Origin: Parapristionchus giblindavisi
Lineage: Eukaryota > Nematoda > Chromadorea > Rhabditida > Diplogasteridae
Assembly (NCBI GenBank): GCA_943737045.1
Contig: CALSFV010000442.1
Coordinates: 1-64,000, forward strand
DNA: 64,000 bases
Reading direction: 5' to 3'
This document shows positions 1-11,100 of this stretch, piece after piece (position 1 is the first letter of the stretch; the number at the start of each line of letters is the position of its first letter). Below the pieces are notes generated by a model. That model ran no database searches, was not told where the DNA came from, and was given only the letters and a program-made list of their open reading frames with translations. The position numbers were made by a program, and so were the translations under genes.

Positions 1-85
1 AGGGAGAGGGAGAGGGAGAGGGAGAGGGAGAGGGAGAGGGAGAGGGAGAGGGAGAGGGAGAGGGAGAGAGAGTGAGAGGGAGACC
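1..85. repeat. (AGGGAG)n microsatellite
   Basis: Near-perfect hexamer AGGGAG repeats fill the left edge and probably continue outside the window. The same hexamer makes up the long array at 49125-49592. The 300 bases that follow hold no recognisable gene. Confidence 0.95.
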
Positions 86-394
86 AAAGATCGGTAACAG
101 AATGAGACATGAAAGACAGATAGGCTGTCACAACAAAGAATGCCCTCAGACATATATGCAAATCACCCATGCAAATTTGTCTCTCCGCTATGATCACACT
201 CTCTTTCAAACTGCAAAAAGTTAAGGATAGAGGTCTATGCAAATGCACAAATCAGTTCCACTCATAAGCGAAGAGTTGCTATCTTGACATTCTTTCTCTT
301 TAGTGAACTGTATATACATAAAGCCATGTCATTATAAGCATGTCAGAATGAATACAAAACAATTAATACAAAATAGGACTCCGCATTCGTGCAT

Positions 395-515
395 TTAAAG
401 GGAGGGCAACCTCTCTCAATGGTCTCTTCATCGCGCACACTATTTCTCTGTTCTCTAACAACGAGGGAGCATAGACCGCTGAAGAGACTATTGAGTGAGG
501 TTACGTTCCCTTTAA
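395..515. mobile_element. MITE family B, copy 1 (hairpin)
   Basis: An inverted repeat with ends TTAAAGGG and CCCTTTAA, and inner arms reading CAATGGTCTCTTC on one side and its near-complement on the other; the loop is CTATTTCTCTGTTCTCTAAC. The same hairpin recurs at 28790-29527 (interrupted), 30201-30318, 53873-53985, about 61110-61213 and 61588-61700. The length (about 110-120 bp) and lack of coding capacity fit a non-autonomous DNA transposon. Confidence 0.7.
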
Positions 516-544
516 TTGTGCAATCTATGGCTTTCCTCCATCGA

Positions 545-1581
545 AAACTTAAAATATAAACCTCTTCAAAATATTATGAAGCTACGATTGATCTTTGATC
601 TTTCGATTACTTTCTTGATGACTCATAAACGACGATTAGTTCCTTCATTCATTGGCATTCAGTGATTCTTTCCACTGTTTCTTATTCTTCTATACAATTA
701 GGAAGAAACAATGAATACTTTATTCAGTATCACTTTATTTTTTGTCTCGTGTCCAATTCTGTCCCATGCTCGTGATGAAAATGTGAGTCTGTCTAGTTTA
801 ACTTTTAATTATTTTTTTTTTAATTAAAAAAAAAAATCATTTATGCATCTACTTATTTTAGTGTTCGAATAAAGCGAAGCGAATGGTGTTCAATTATCAA
901 GACACATCAAGGGAAGACATGATGAGGGCAATGTTTCTGTTTTTTTTGTTAAATTTTATGCGTATTTCACTTGCTGAAACATCTTTATTATGTACGATAA
1001 ATCAAACAAGCCTTCTTCAATCTATTTCGTATGTACTTTTTTCTAGTTTTGTTATGGATACTCCCTATTATTTATCAGGCCTTGTCCCTTTTCATCCCCA
1101 TAACCTTCTTCCCCTTTTTAGTCTATACACTCCTTTTGCACTTTTCTTTGACTGATAATTAGTTTAGATGATTTGGGACATTAGGCTCTATTAATTGTCT
1201 TTGTCTCTCGTAGGCCTGCAGAAATTTTCTCCTTTGAAAACTTACAATTAGAATATAAACTTCTTCAAAATCGATAAACAAATTTTTTTTTTAACTGAAA
1301 ATAATATTATGAAGCTACGATTGATCGTTGATCTTTCAATCACTCCCTTGTTGACTCATCAACGATAATTAGTTCTGCCATTCAGTGATTCTTTCCACTG
1401 TTTCTTATTCTTCTATACGATTAGGAAGAAACAATGAATACTTTATTCATTATCACTTTATTTGTTGTTTCGTGTCCAAGTCTGTCCCATGCTCGTGGTG
1501 AAAATGTGAGTCTGTCTAGTTTAACTAATTATTTATGTTTTCTTTTTTTTAAATTTTCATTTATTTATCTATTTATTTTAG
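545..1581 (+). repeat. Tandem duplication carrying the 5' half of the small secreted genes
   Basis: The stretch 545-862 (AAAACTTAAAATATAAACCT... through the ATG, signal peptide and intron) reappears at 1238-1581 with few changes. Homology fades after the intron, so the two genes share promoter, leader and signal peptide but have different second exons. Confidence 0.75.
711..1155 (+). CDS. Small secreted protein, tandem copy a (3' end of model uncertain)
   Basis: Exon 1 (711-782) encodes a 24-residue signal-peptide-like start, MNTLFSITLFFVSCPILSHA followed by RDEN, ending at a GTGAGT donor. A TTTTAG acceptor at 860-861 opens exon 2 in the same frame (Cys-Ser-Asn-Lys-Ala-Lys-Arg...), which stays open to a stop at 1155. 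The second half of exon 2 is hydrophobic and low complexity, so the true exon may end earlier. Exon 1 and about 160 bases upstream are nearly identical to copy b at 1434, so this is a recent tandem duplication. A Lys-Arg site after the signal region would allow peptide processing. No family was recognised; the function is unknown. Confidence 0.4.
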
Positions 1582-1671
1582 GGACCACAGCAATCGAAGG
1601 GTTTTCCTTTATCAAAACGAATCAACGGCGGCAGCCAATATGTGGACGGAGATGATGTTTGTGATTTATAG
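1434..1671 (+). CDS. Small secreted peptide precursor, tandem copy b (53 aa)
   Basis: Exon 1 (1434-1505) encodes a signal peptide like that of copy a (MNTLFIITLFVVSCPSLSHA, then RGEN) with a GTGAGT donor. A TTTTAG acceptor leads to exon 2 (1582-1671), which encodes GPQQSKGFPLSKR, then INGGSQYVDGDDVCDL and a TAG stop. The mature part has one Lys-Arg dibasic site, so a short processed peptide is possible. The piece after the dibasic site begins R-INGG, vaguely like a trypsin activation site, but no protease domain follows. The 5' flanking block (GATTCTTTCCACTGTTTC and on) is shared with copy a. Exon 2 shows no obvious relation to copy a's exon 2. Function unknown. Confidence 0.45.
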
Positions 1672-1989
1672 AACAATTAGTCTCTCTCAATACCCCTCAA
1701 TCGGGGATATCCTGGATTCCAACTTTGAAAATGTCAACAGTGCATTTTTAAGAAATTTTAAAATCTTTTTGCCAAGTATTGCATTCGAGAAACATAATGT
1801 TTTATCAACCAATAAAAATAGAAATGTCTGGTTTTCTTTCACATTGTTTCTTCTTTACTTTGTTGGGAAAATGTCCGAAACTAGGACCTCCTCCCTTTAA
1901 TCTTCAGAGAATATTGAACTCGAAAATATTGAAAAAAAGAAAAGACACGACAATTGCAGATAAATTGCAGATGACTGACAATGTATAAT

Positions 1990-3030
1990 TTGTATATTTG
2001 TATAATATTATATCATTTACTGCAGTTATTCAGATTAAAATCCGGTATAAGATGCTTGCAATACGTCACCATTTCTCTGTTCAAAGACAGGCATATCTTC
2101 GGCACAAAATTTGCCTCATGAAACGGTTTTCATAGGTACTCCTCAATCCATCATCGATTGATTTTAGGGATATCGAATATCTCTCAGGTATTATTATGGG
2201 CCTCAACGAAGTTTTGGCAAATCGAAAGGTCAGATTCAGAAATTTTGTCAGCTAGAAAATGATGATTATCGATCGTTTTCAGCTTGAGCCAATATCGATC
2301 GGACCTCTGATAATGTTGACTATAATCAGTATATGTTTAGTGCTCACTGTGTTCATGTCATTTATGCTGGATAAATATTAATGATATTTATAATAATATT
2401 TATTATGCGGGTACGTAATAAACATTATAAACCAACAAAACGAGAGAAAACGAACGACATGAGTAGGACATTTTATCGATATTCACAGTATTTGGAATAA
2501 TGGATCACTGCTAGTACAATGAAAATTGAAGGCCAGTTAAGTACTGAGGGCCTGATCTCTTCTTCGAACCTACTTTACAGCGCGAGATAATATCATAAAA
2601 TTTACCTTGTACATAAGTTCATGTTACATTTAAACCTTTAGCCGATCTCTCGCTGATAAGTGACGCTCTTCAAGACGACAGAAATTCGGTTTCAAAACTT
2701 TCGAATTCGTCTCGAAACGTCTCGAAAATGTCTCGAAACTTGAAAAAATCTCGACACATTTGAAACCGAGATTCCAAATTCAAAACTTGCATGAAACGGT
2801 CAAATAACCTAAAGTCACGAAAAAAAGAAAAGAAATAAAAAAATCGAGTGGATCAAAAACAAACCAAGAAATCAAGGAGTCAGTCTCTCTTTTTCCCTCT
2901 TTATTTTCTTTTATCAACTTTCGAACAGTGCTTCAAGCAATCTTTTGAATCCAATTGGCTAAATGGAATTATCGCTATTGACATTCCAAGCATTTTCAGA
3001 AAGAGATTAAACAGTGATCCTTGTTTGGTC
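1990..3030. other. Intergenic, no gene recognised
   Basis: AT-rich sequence with only short spurious frames. A small cluster of CTCGAAA words lies at 2695-2760. No exon with matching splice sites was found on either strand. Confidence 0.6.
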
Positions 3031-3046
3031 ATGAAATTGGTTTTGT

Positions 3047-3160
3047 CACACCAAGAGCCAATTTTAGTATCCGCTCTGGCAACACTCTCTCGTAAACAAA
3101 GAAAAGGAGAGTGCATAGCGCGATTCGAGTTTCGAATTCGAGAATTCGAATAAGCTCCGG
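3047..3160. mobile_element. Hairpin repeat family C, copy 1
   Basis: Copy of the dispersed hairpin whose arms read CTCCGCTCTGGC and GCCAGAGCGGAG around ACTCTCTCGTAGACAAAG. This copy is degenerate on the right arm. See the copies at 5487, 25262, 42609, 46170, 46495, 47135, 47735, 50540, 50970, 55585, 61475 and 62400. Confidence 0.6.
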
Positions 3161-3421
3161 TGAGCATTTAATACTGGAGACCTAATAAAGCTATATGTAT
3201 TGTGCAAACTGTCAATTCGCTTCATTACCTTATATCACAATTCTCTTTCCATTCTCGCTTTCGCTTTCGTTCATCCCAAAAACGCTACACCTATCCCGCG
3301 CAAAGAATTGGTGTAGGATGTAAAGAAGTGGGATGGATGTGGATGGGAGGATGACCCATTTCTTGTTCCTCCCTTCCAACCTTAATCCACTCAGTCAATC
3401 CAGTCCAGAGAGTACACAACC

Positions 3422-6266
3422 ATGCACAGCTGCTTCGCTCTGCTACTTATTGCGGGTAAATTATTCTTATTTTTAAATTAATTTAATTTATCAGACACCA
3501 AAACAATGACTTTTGTCGGCAGTTACAGTAATCCTGTGGCTACCGTAATATTATAAATCACTGCAGGAGTGGCTCTCGGTTACAAGGAGAAGAAGGATGA
3601 GCTCAGTCCCTGTTTGAGGGAGTGCATCGATCCGTTGGCCAAGATGGAAAGGAGCTTCGCTTATATTTTCAATAATTTTGAGAAGGTTAGCGAATATGAA
3701 TCACGTTACATGCAACAACACAAAAGACAGTGTGGTTCTGAAGATTCTCAGAAATTTTATCAATTCACTTCCTTCCATCGATTGTATTGTGAGATAATAC
3801 GAGGGTATACGGTACTTTGAAGTACTGTAAATATATTTTCGACGAACTATCATCTACCATCGGTACAGAGAAAATATCCCATTCCATACAATCCAATCCT
3901 ATTTCCCGTTATCTGATTTCCTGTGATGCATAACATGATGGAATAAAGAATAAGAAAAGGAAAAGGGAATAGAGTGTGTTATTTGAATAAATCGTTGATA
4001 ATTTGTCCAACGTTGATCTTCCTTGAAAAAATTAGTAATCTTTGATCGTTGATAATACCAATCAGGCTTCTCTTAGATCACGATTATTGATCTTTGATCT
4101 TTGATAATTTTTCTACAGTCGGTCTTCCCGTAAAACACAATTGATCTTTGATCTTTAATATATTTAGGTATGCGAAAACCTGGAGGGTGGAGCTCACTGC
4201 GTAATGAAGTGCGGTGCTGAAGATTCTCAGAAATTCTATCAACTCACATCCTTCTATCGATTGTATTGTGTGGACTACGAGGAGGGTACGGTAGTTTGGA
4301 ATACGGCATATCTGGGGTTACGGTATTTTAATATACGGTAGATATATCGGTGGGATTACGGTAGCTTTAAATATTTTGAGAAGGGGTACGGTAGTTTGAT
4401 ATACGGTATATATCGGGTACGGTAGTTTGAAATACGGTAGATATATGGGGTTACGGTAACTTTACTTATTTCGATAAGTGGTACGGTAGTTTGGAATATG
4501 GTAAATATGTCCGTGGGATTACGGTAGCTTTACATATTTTGAGAAGGGGTACGGCAGTTTGAAATACGGTATCAGTGGGATTACGGTAGTTTTACTTATT
4601 ACGATAAGTGGTACGGTGGTTTGAAATAGGGTAAATATATCAGTGGGATTACGATAGCTTTGCATCTTTCGAGAACGGGTACGGTAGTTTGAAAAACGGT
4701 ATATATGGGTTACGGTAGCTTTACATTTTTCGAGAATGGGCACGGTAGTTTGAAATACTTTAAATATATCAGTGGGATTACGGTACTTTGTCAGATATGT
4801 ACGGTAGAGCTATGTCAATGGGTGTACGGTAGTTTGGAATGTTCCAATTAGGGTACAGCAATTTGGAACGATGTAATAGTGATGCTGCGATTTCTCTTCA
4901 TCAATATCGTGTAGGTAGAGAAAGGGGAAATAGTATGGGAAATAGAGAGATGGGAAGCGGTTAAATGTTAATTTAAAATCGATAATTTCAGAGCTCGAAC
5001 CTCACGTATCATGCCTTGCTCGTGCCTCACAGGGATCAGATAAGGGTGAGATCGATAGGATTACGGTAGATCAGCCATCAATCAATCGATATTACAGAGT
5101 GCAAACGTCGTTGTGCCATGAAAGTGGAGAAGCAACACGAGAAGGAGAAGAAGCTCAAGCATGCTTGCAGGTACGGTAGATCTATCGACTGATTATCGAT
5201 TGATCAATAATCGTTAAAACACAAAGAAGGAGGGTATGGTAGTTCGCTCTGCTAAACAGCTGGAGCATTGTTTTTAGAGGATAACTAGTTCTCTTAGCAC
5301 CGAATGAGATTGTGATCTAATTTTCACTTTTACCTCTAAATTCTCTCTTTCTTAGCTCAATCGAATGTTCTACCGTATGCTACTATCAGCTGTTGACTGA
5401 GGAGTGCCCCAACTCGCAGAACGTACTTCTGGTAAGAGATCAAAGATCAATTCTGCATCTCATGAACTACCACGAACTAAAGACACACCTCGAGCTGATC
5501 TTACTCTCCGCTCTGGCTACACACTCTTGTAGACAAAGCATTGCCAGAGCGGAGAGTTTCAAATAAGAACGGATGTGCCTTTAGGATCTCCTTGATACTT
5601 GAATGACTATCTGAGTAATTGCAAAACTTGGCCACGGTCGCTTGGTTTAGACAGCAAGAAAAATTTACATCAATGTTGTACAACTCTGGTTTTGCAGGGT
5701 AATATTACAGTAAATAGCGCGCAAAAAGTAACTTAGTGTTAACTTACTTTTACGCTATAAATACACGAAATAGCTAAACAGTAACAAAAAAGTAAGTAAA
5801 AGGCAAGTTACTTTTAGTGCGCTACTTACTATAATCTTACCCTACAATACCGAAGAAGAGCTCAGGAATACTTGTTACCGTAACCCGATCGCTGCATCTA
5901 CAGTAATCTTTCGTTGCAGGATGTGAACCTCCGTCAGATCAGTGAGATGGCTGCCTCCATGGACCCCAGTGCGTCGGGAGGACTCGAGGACGAGTGCAGA
6001 CACATTCACGACAGAGAATACATGAGGTGAATCCCGCCACGATTGTTGTGATACTGTAGATTTCAATGACGATCAATATTGTACCTCATAGTCTACGTGC
6101 AGAAGTTATCTTATTGGATTTTTGCAGACTTTTCGAGTCATGTGTCGAGTTAATGATTCAAAGAGATTTCTAGAACTCGCTGCATTAGCTGTCAATCATA
6201 AACACTAAGATATAAACGTCAATCAATCGAGTATCTTTCAGACGCAAGCTTCTCGATCGTCGTTAA
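3422..6266 (+). CDS. Secreted Cys-rich protein, chondroitin proteoglycan 4 (CPG4)-like
   Basis: Eight exons in phase give a 201-aa protein: 3422-3455, 3567-3685, 4168-4285, 4992-5045, 5098-5170, 5356-5431, 5920-6026, 6242-6266 (TAA). All junctions are GT/AG and add to 606 nt. Residues 1-16 (MHSCFALLLIAGVALG) are a signal peptide. The mature part has regularly spaced cysteines: CLREC, then VCENLEGGAHCVMKCG, a Tyr-rich RLYC, VSCLA, ECKRRC, a Lys/Glu-rich helix, C-S-S-I-E-C-S-T-V-C, EEC and DEC near the end. This layout of paired and CxxxC cysteines matches my knowledge of the nematode CPG4 domain found in eggshell chondroitin proteoglycans and related secreted proteins; the family call is from pattern memory. 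Few Ser-Gly attachment sites are seen, so glycosaminoglycan carriage is not shown. Introns hold a minisatellite, a hairpin repeat and a MITE. Confidence 0.75.
3686..3833 (+). pseudogene. Decayed duplicate of CPG4-gene exon 3, fused to exon 2
   Basis: Directly after exon 2 the sequence repeats exon 3: both contain GAAGATTCTCAGAAATT.TATCAA and a TCGATTGTATTGTG block followed by a GGGTA.ACGGTA donor region. In this copy the residues corresponding to the exon-3 CVMKC pair are lost (HKRQC instead) and reading through from exon 2 gives a stop at 3820. It could be a relic, or a read-through last exon giving a short isoform ending SQKFYQFTSFHRLYC plus a tail. Splicing past it to 4168 restores the full protein. 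Confidence 0.65.
4286..4870. repeat. Minisatellite of TACGGTA-containing units in CPG4-gene intron 3
   Basis: About 85-bp imperfect units alternate GGTACGGTAGTTTGAAATAC and GTGGGATTACGGTAGCTTTA. The unit begins immediately at the exon-3 donor (GTACGGTAG), so the array seems to have grown from intron-start sequence. Confidence 0.8.
5487..5580. mobile_element. Hairpin repeat family C, copy 2 (intron 6 of CPG4 gene)
   Basis: Arms ACTCTCCGCTCTGGCTACAC and GCCAGAGCGGAGAGT flank CTTGTAGACAAAG. Inside the intron between exons 5356-5431 and 5920-6026. Confidence 0.75.
5693..5853. mobile_element. MITE, GCAGGGTAA/TTACCCT inverted repeat
   Basis: Left end GCAGGGTAATATTACAGTAA and right end complementary to it (TTACTATAATCTTACCCTAC), with an inner palindrome of AAGTAACTT/AAGTTAC words. 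Same intron as the family C copy at 5487. No second copy was noticed. Confidence 0.6.
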
Positions 6267-6403
6267 GCGGACTGCTCCCACAGTAGATATCGATTTTTCG
6301 TTGGTGCTCAGTGCCTTCAACAACTATTTCGCTTTCCAATTCTTTCAAGATTGCCTCTCCATTGTTTCACATCCGGTTGCATAACGTGTACATGTCATTA
6401 AAC

Positions 6404-6409
6404 AATAAA
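6404..6409 (+). terminator. Poly(A) signal of the CPG4-like gene
   Basis: AATAAA lies 138 bases after the stop codon, in an AT-rich stretch that ends the gene. Confidence 0.55.
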
Positions 6410-6479
6410 TAGATTAATTATTTTCGAATATGACTTCGTTATTAAAAATAAATAATATAATAAATAAAGTAAAATAAAA

Positions 6480-7560
6480 TATTATAAAGTCAAAGATCAA
6501 CGATCAGAATTGTCATTGAAAGGAGCCATGTCGAGAGCCGGGATATGGTCCGAACGTGGTGTGGCCATTTCTACGTTTAGTGGCACACATTTCGCACACA
6601 CTTTTCTATTCCACGCAGGTCTGTGCGAAGGAATTCAAACTGCGCTCGCTTTTTCAAACTCTACGTGGCTTGCCTGACCTCTTTTCGCGCTATCGATATT
6701 CGAAATCAATTGGATAGATCGGATAAGCTATCTAGATCAGCACAACTCTCAAACCTTATCTCCTATCTTTGTCTTCGAGGCATTTTCCTCTTTTTTTTTG
6801 CATTTCGATTCTGACACACTTCACGAATTCCTCTACGTTCTCTTAGGTAGTACCCAATCAAGTAAAGTGATGTGTGCGACTGACAGCAGTACGTCTCGCT
6901 GAAAGCTCGAATTCTCTTCTTGTTTCGCGTGCCACTCGTGCCCTTCTCGAGTTTCAACGTCGTCCTTTTTTTACCTCCATTTGTTTCGTTTCAGCAACTC
7001 GTTGAGTATATCTTAGAGGATACTTGGCACGGACGATCAGCCAAGTTCGCTCCTGTTTCTCCATTCCATCAGGAACTTGTATCGTTGATCAATCGAGGTT
7101 TGTATCCTACATTATGTTGTTTATTTTTTATTTATTTATTTTTTATTTTTCTCCTTATGGTTGTTGTAGCCATTGTCTTCGAATCGTTTCAAGAGCACTA
7201 TTGGGCGTCACGTTTCCGATCTTCTTTCTTATCTTCCAATGCGTTTCGAACTATGATGCACTCTTGTTCTGCCTCCCCTTTCTTTATCTATCCCTTCCAC
7301 TTTCTTTCTGTCGCCCAACCGTTGCCCTTCTCTTGCTGATATCTTATACTTCACATTCCTCTACTTCTCCCTATTCATCTCATTTCGCTTCGTGAAGTCA
7401 TTTTTGTCATTAAGTTGCTAGGATACCCTCCTATCCATCCAGCATTGTAGTCGGATGTGAATTCTTGCTACTACATCCAATTTCCGGTGTCTTCTAATGT
7501 GATGTTAAAGCGAGGAAGGAGGGGGAGTGATTGACTTTTACTGCAGGATGTATACACTTG
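6480..7560. other. Intergenic, no gene recognised
   Basis: Pyrimidine-rich sequence upstream of the kinectin-like gene. Overlapping frames on both strands are low complexity and lack matching splice sites. Confidence 0.55.
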
Positions 7561-7570
7561 TACACCTGTC

Positions 7571-7698
7571 CATGAACATTGACAAACCGTTTGCCGGCAT
7601 ATATGACGTCACAACCGTAAGCGCATGCGTTTGCCAAAAATCCTACCCCTACGCTTGCGACGTAACGCTTTTCTGCAGACGGTTTGTCAACGTTAATG
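7571..7698. mobile_element. MITE family D, copy 1
   Basis: Inverted repeat with arms CATGAACATTGACAAACCGT and ACGGTTTGTCAACGTTAATG around a GC-richer core. Related copies at 35845-35967, 36346-36382 and a half copy near 35678. Confidence 0.7.
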
Positions 7699-7882
7699 CC
7701 TATTGTCTCTGATACACTTCATTCCAGTATTTCTTGGCTTTAATTCTTTTATATTAGCATATATTGTTAACAAAGAGTTTAGCACTTATTTAATTGAATT
7801 AGGATATATGCAAATGTATTCTTATATAGACTAGTATAGCTCACTCTTGTCATCCTCACTGATTCACATCGGTTAGTCTCCA

Positions 7883-8107
7883 ATGGTCAAGTCTCGGAAT
7901 CCCCGCTGTTGCCCCGTCGAATCGACCGAAGATGACGACACGGCCTCGATCTACAACACCCTATCGTCGCCCGTACTCTCCGCCATGCTGTCCACACTGA
8001 CCATCTTTCTGTTCATCATAATGGGCTTACTATCGCTGCCCTGGTCATTGATTGTGAAGCTGTACATATCTCCCGCTCTTGCCTCTGCCTCTGTCTTCAT
8101 CGACTCT
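7883..8107 (+). CDS. Upstream first exon with a membrane segment (long N-terminal isoform)
   Basis: 75 codons start at ATG 7883 and end in phase 0 at a GTAAGA donor. It encodes a CC motif, an acidic stretch (STEDDDT) and a long hydrophobic segment (LSTLTIFLFIIMGLLSLPWS). Spliced to the exon at 8354 it would put a second membrane segment before the usual anchor. It may instead belong to a distinct short transcript; only phase agreement supports the join. Confidence 0.45.
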
Positions 8108-11100
8108 GTAAGAATTGCATATGTTATCTCGCTAGCATAGGTTGAAAAGCACGTTACAAACTACTGAGACTGACCGCATTTTGACAATCTGTAACGTTGC
8201 TATTCGACCTGTGCTCACTAGATGTATTGCTATACTCTTGCTTGTATGTTCATTTGAAATCATGCATTATAATTGCGCTATCCAATGCGAGAGAGTGCGG
8301 TCAGAGTGGAGAGTGTTCTATTTTAGCTTATGATAATGATAGATTCATTTAAGATGGATGCCGTCACGATTGGGCTGATCGGCTTCACCGTGGTCGCCGG
8401 CCTCTTCGCCTTCGTCTACAAGATGTACGCGTCGTCGGACGAGGACACATTTGCCAAGGTACCGTAACCTTTGCCTACCGTATTCCCTCCAGTGGATTAC
8501 CTTGACTGTCGTAGTTTGCCAATGGAAGTACGGTAGATGAATCTTATTGTGGCTGATTCTTATTCCTGAAAGTCGTGAATTTAAGAATTTGAGATGATCC
8601 TAAAAACCGTGATAAATATTGATTGATTCATCTGTAAACTTTTGCAGGCTATGGCTGAGAAGCAACTGCACCTTCTTCACGAGGGACCCAACAAGGACAA
8701 GAAGACCAAGCCAAAGAAGAAGAATGATGACAAGAAGAAGGTTGAGAAGAAGAAGGAACAGGTACAGTATATCCCTGACTATTATTGATTTATCGATTGA
8801 TTGCAAGCTGCAATGTGTGCGTATACGTGTTTTGTGGCTCTCTCTTTTTTGGTGTCCTGTCGTCTCTATTCGTTTGAGAGAGAATAGGCAAACATGGAGA
8901 CAAGAGGGCGGAGGAGGAGGTTCTGAACGCTGCTTGAGATGAATCATACGTACATAGCGATGAGCTGTTTTATTGGTCTTTGCTTGGTCGGAATTGATCA
9001 TTCGAGATGAAAGTGCTCTAGGGCAATCATTTTTAATGCCAAATAAGGAACGGATTGAAAGAACAAAGGATTAATGGCATTCTAACAATAAACATTGATT
9101 TGTACAATACAATATTATCTATTCTAACCGCAGATCATATGCTAATATATACTATACAATATTACCACGTATGATACACTACAGTACTATCTATTACTAT
9201 CTATTCTATTAGCATTTCGTGTGCTAATATATGCGTATGAGATATGCGAAAAACAGTGGTAATTATTGCTTGCTATATTTTGATTGGTTCAAGGACAAGC
9301 CCGCCGTAGAGACCTCCACTCCCGAACCAGCGCCCGTCGTGCCCGCTAAGGAGGCGAAGAAGGAGAAGCAAGTTGAGAAGAAGGAGGAAGTAGGTTTCAT
9401 TCTCGTACCCTGGGATGAACTGAAACACTCACTCTGACCAAAAATGGAGAATCGAAATATCGTAGTTCACAGCATTTTATTGATTATTGATCATTATTGA
9501 TTGATTATTGATCGTTGGATGAATGTATCCTGCATTTGTAGGAGAAGAAGCAGCCCGAATCTCCAGCCAAGAAGGAAGAGGTCGCGCCCGTCAAGTCTAC
9601 CGTACCTGAACGTGAGTACTGTAGCTCACTGTACTTTGATTATTTTTTTTTGATTTATTGATTGATTGCAGAGAAGAAGACCGTCTCTCCGCCTGCTGCT
9701 GCACCCGCCAAGAAGAAGGAGCCCAAGAAGGTTGAGGAGCCCATTGAGAACCTTGATGAGTTTGTCGAGGCTAAGCCCAAGAAGGCGAAGAAGCAGGAGA
9801 AGAAGGAAGGTATGAGTGGGATTAGTCATAGGTCGAAAAGTATGTTACAAAGTACCAAGCATAGGTGGGCGCGTGAAAACGAATTATTTTTGCGAACAGC
9901 CAATCCTTTACATCGGGGCCTTGCGCATAGCTTTGTCTCGCAAAAATTGGAAAATTTCCAGTCATATCTGCAAAAAAATTGAGATGCGCACAGCCTTGCC
10001 TCCCCATTTCGCCGGTTTGCGCACAGCCTTTCCCACAGCGTGCCCACCTATGGTACCAAGCCTGACCGGATTTTGCGCCAAAATTTCCCAAAAATCGAAA
10101 AACCTGACCGGATTTTGAGCCAAAAATCGAAAAATCTCATAGGTGGGCGCGTGAAAACGAATTCTTTTTGCGCACAGCCTTGCCTTCCCTTGCGGGGCCT
10201 TGCGCATAGCTTTGTCTCGCAAAAATTTGAAAATTTCCAGTGAAATCTGCAAAAAATGGCCATGCGCATAGCCTTGCCTTACAATTCCCCGGTTTGCGCA
10301 CAGCCTTTCCCCCAGCGTGCCCACCTATGAAAAATCTGACCGGATTTTGAAAACCGATAACCTAGCTATTCGACCTATGGGATTAGTGCATACATATTTC
10401 GTCCCACCCACAATCTATTGTTTTTGCGAATTATAAACTGACCCGATCTACGCCTCAAGTACTCGGAACTGACCGAAATGGGAGTGATTCTTACTAATCT
10501 CGATCTCCCGCATATGCCTATATGAGTTTCAAGACTCAAAACTAACCGCATCGACAAAAAGTGCTCACTCGCAACGTGGGTGCTAGAAAATGTATGGATT
10601 AGTGATAACGCCTTAAAATGTTTTAATTTCGAAATATTTGCCTATTTTTACAATATCGATTAGCTAGATTGGGAATGGCGCGTATGGGTTGTACATTTGT
10701 AAAGATAATTGACTCAACCATGACATTTATGATTGAGCTTGGTCTTTGATAGGCTTTATTCGTTGTCGTAATGAGCAGTGATATGATATCACCTCTTATC
10801 ATCTGTCAGATATGATATGATTGGTTGATTGACACGCAGTCTTAGAAGTACCATATGAATAATCGACTATATGAATTGTACAATGCAATTTGTATATTGG
10901 GTGAAACACGAAAGTGAGGGGTGGAAAGGAAAGGGGAGATTGGAATGCATAAAAAGTATATTGAATGAATAACATTACATCTGTGTCTGTAATATCTCTT
11001 TTTCGCTGTCTCCATTCCCTATACTCTCGATCTATCTATCTCTATCACTCTGCATGTTCTTTCTACCCTTTTTGCCTAACTTTTTTCATCATCACCCATC

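Larger units (their letters stand above)
9827..10379. mobile_element. MITE family G copy containing two family A insertions
   Basis: Ends CATAGGTCGAAAAG and CTATTCGACCTATG with perfect 8-bp flanks GGATTAGT at 9819-9826 and 10380-10387. Two family A elements (9860-10052, 10138-10329) interrupt it; removing them leaves a continuous element of about 150 bp with internal repeats of CTGACCGGATTTTG. It lies in the intron between exons 9672-9809 and 11786-11868. Confidence 0.88.

Noticed and set aside
1582..1671. Trypsin-like activation motif (R-INGG) in the secreted peptide gene
   Set aside because: Only 19 residues follow before the stop; no catalytic triad region is nearby on this strand.
9816..10324. 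Several 70-120 aa frames on both strands
   Set aside because: They coincide with nested MITEs A and G and with an intron of a real gene; no splice support.
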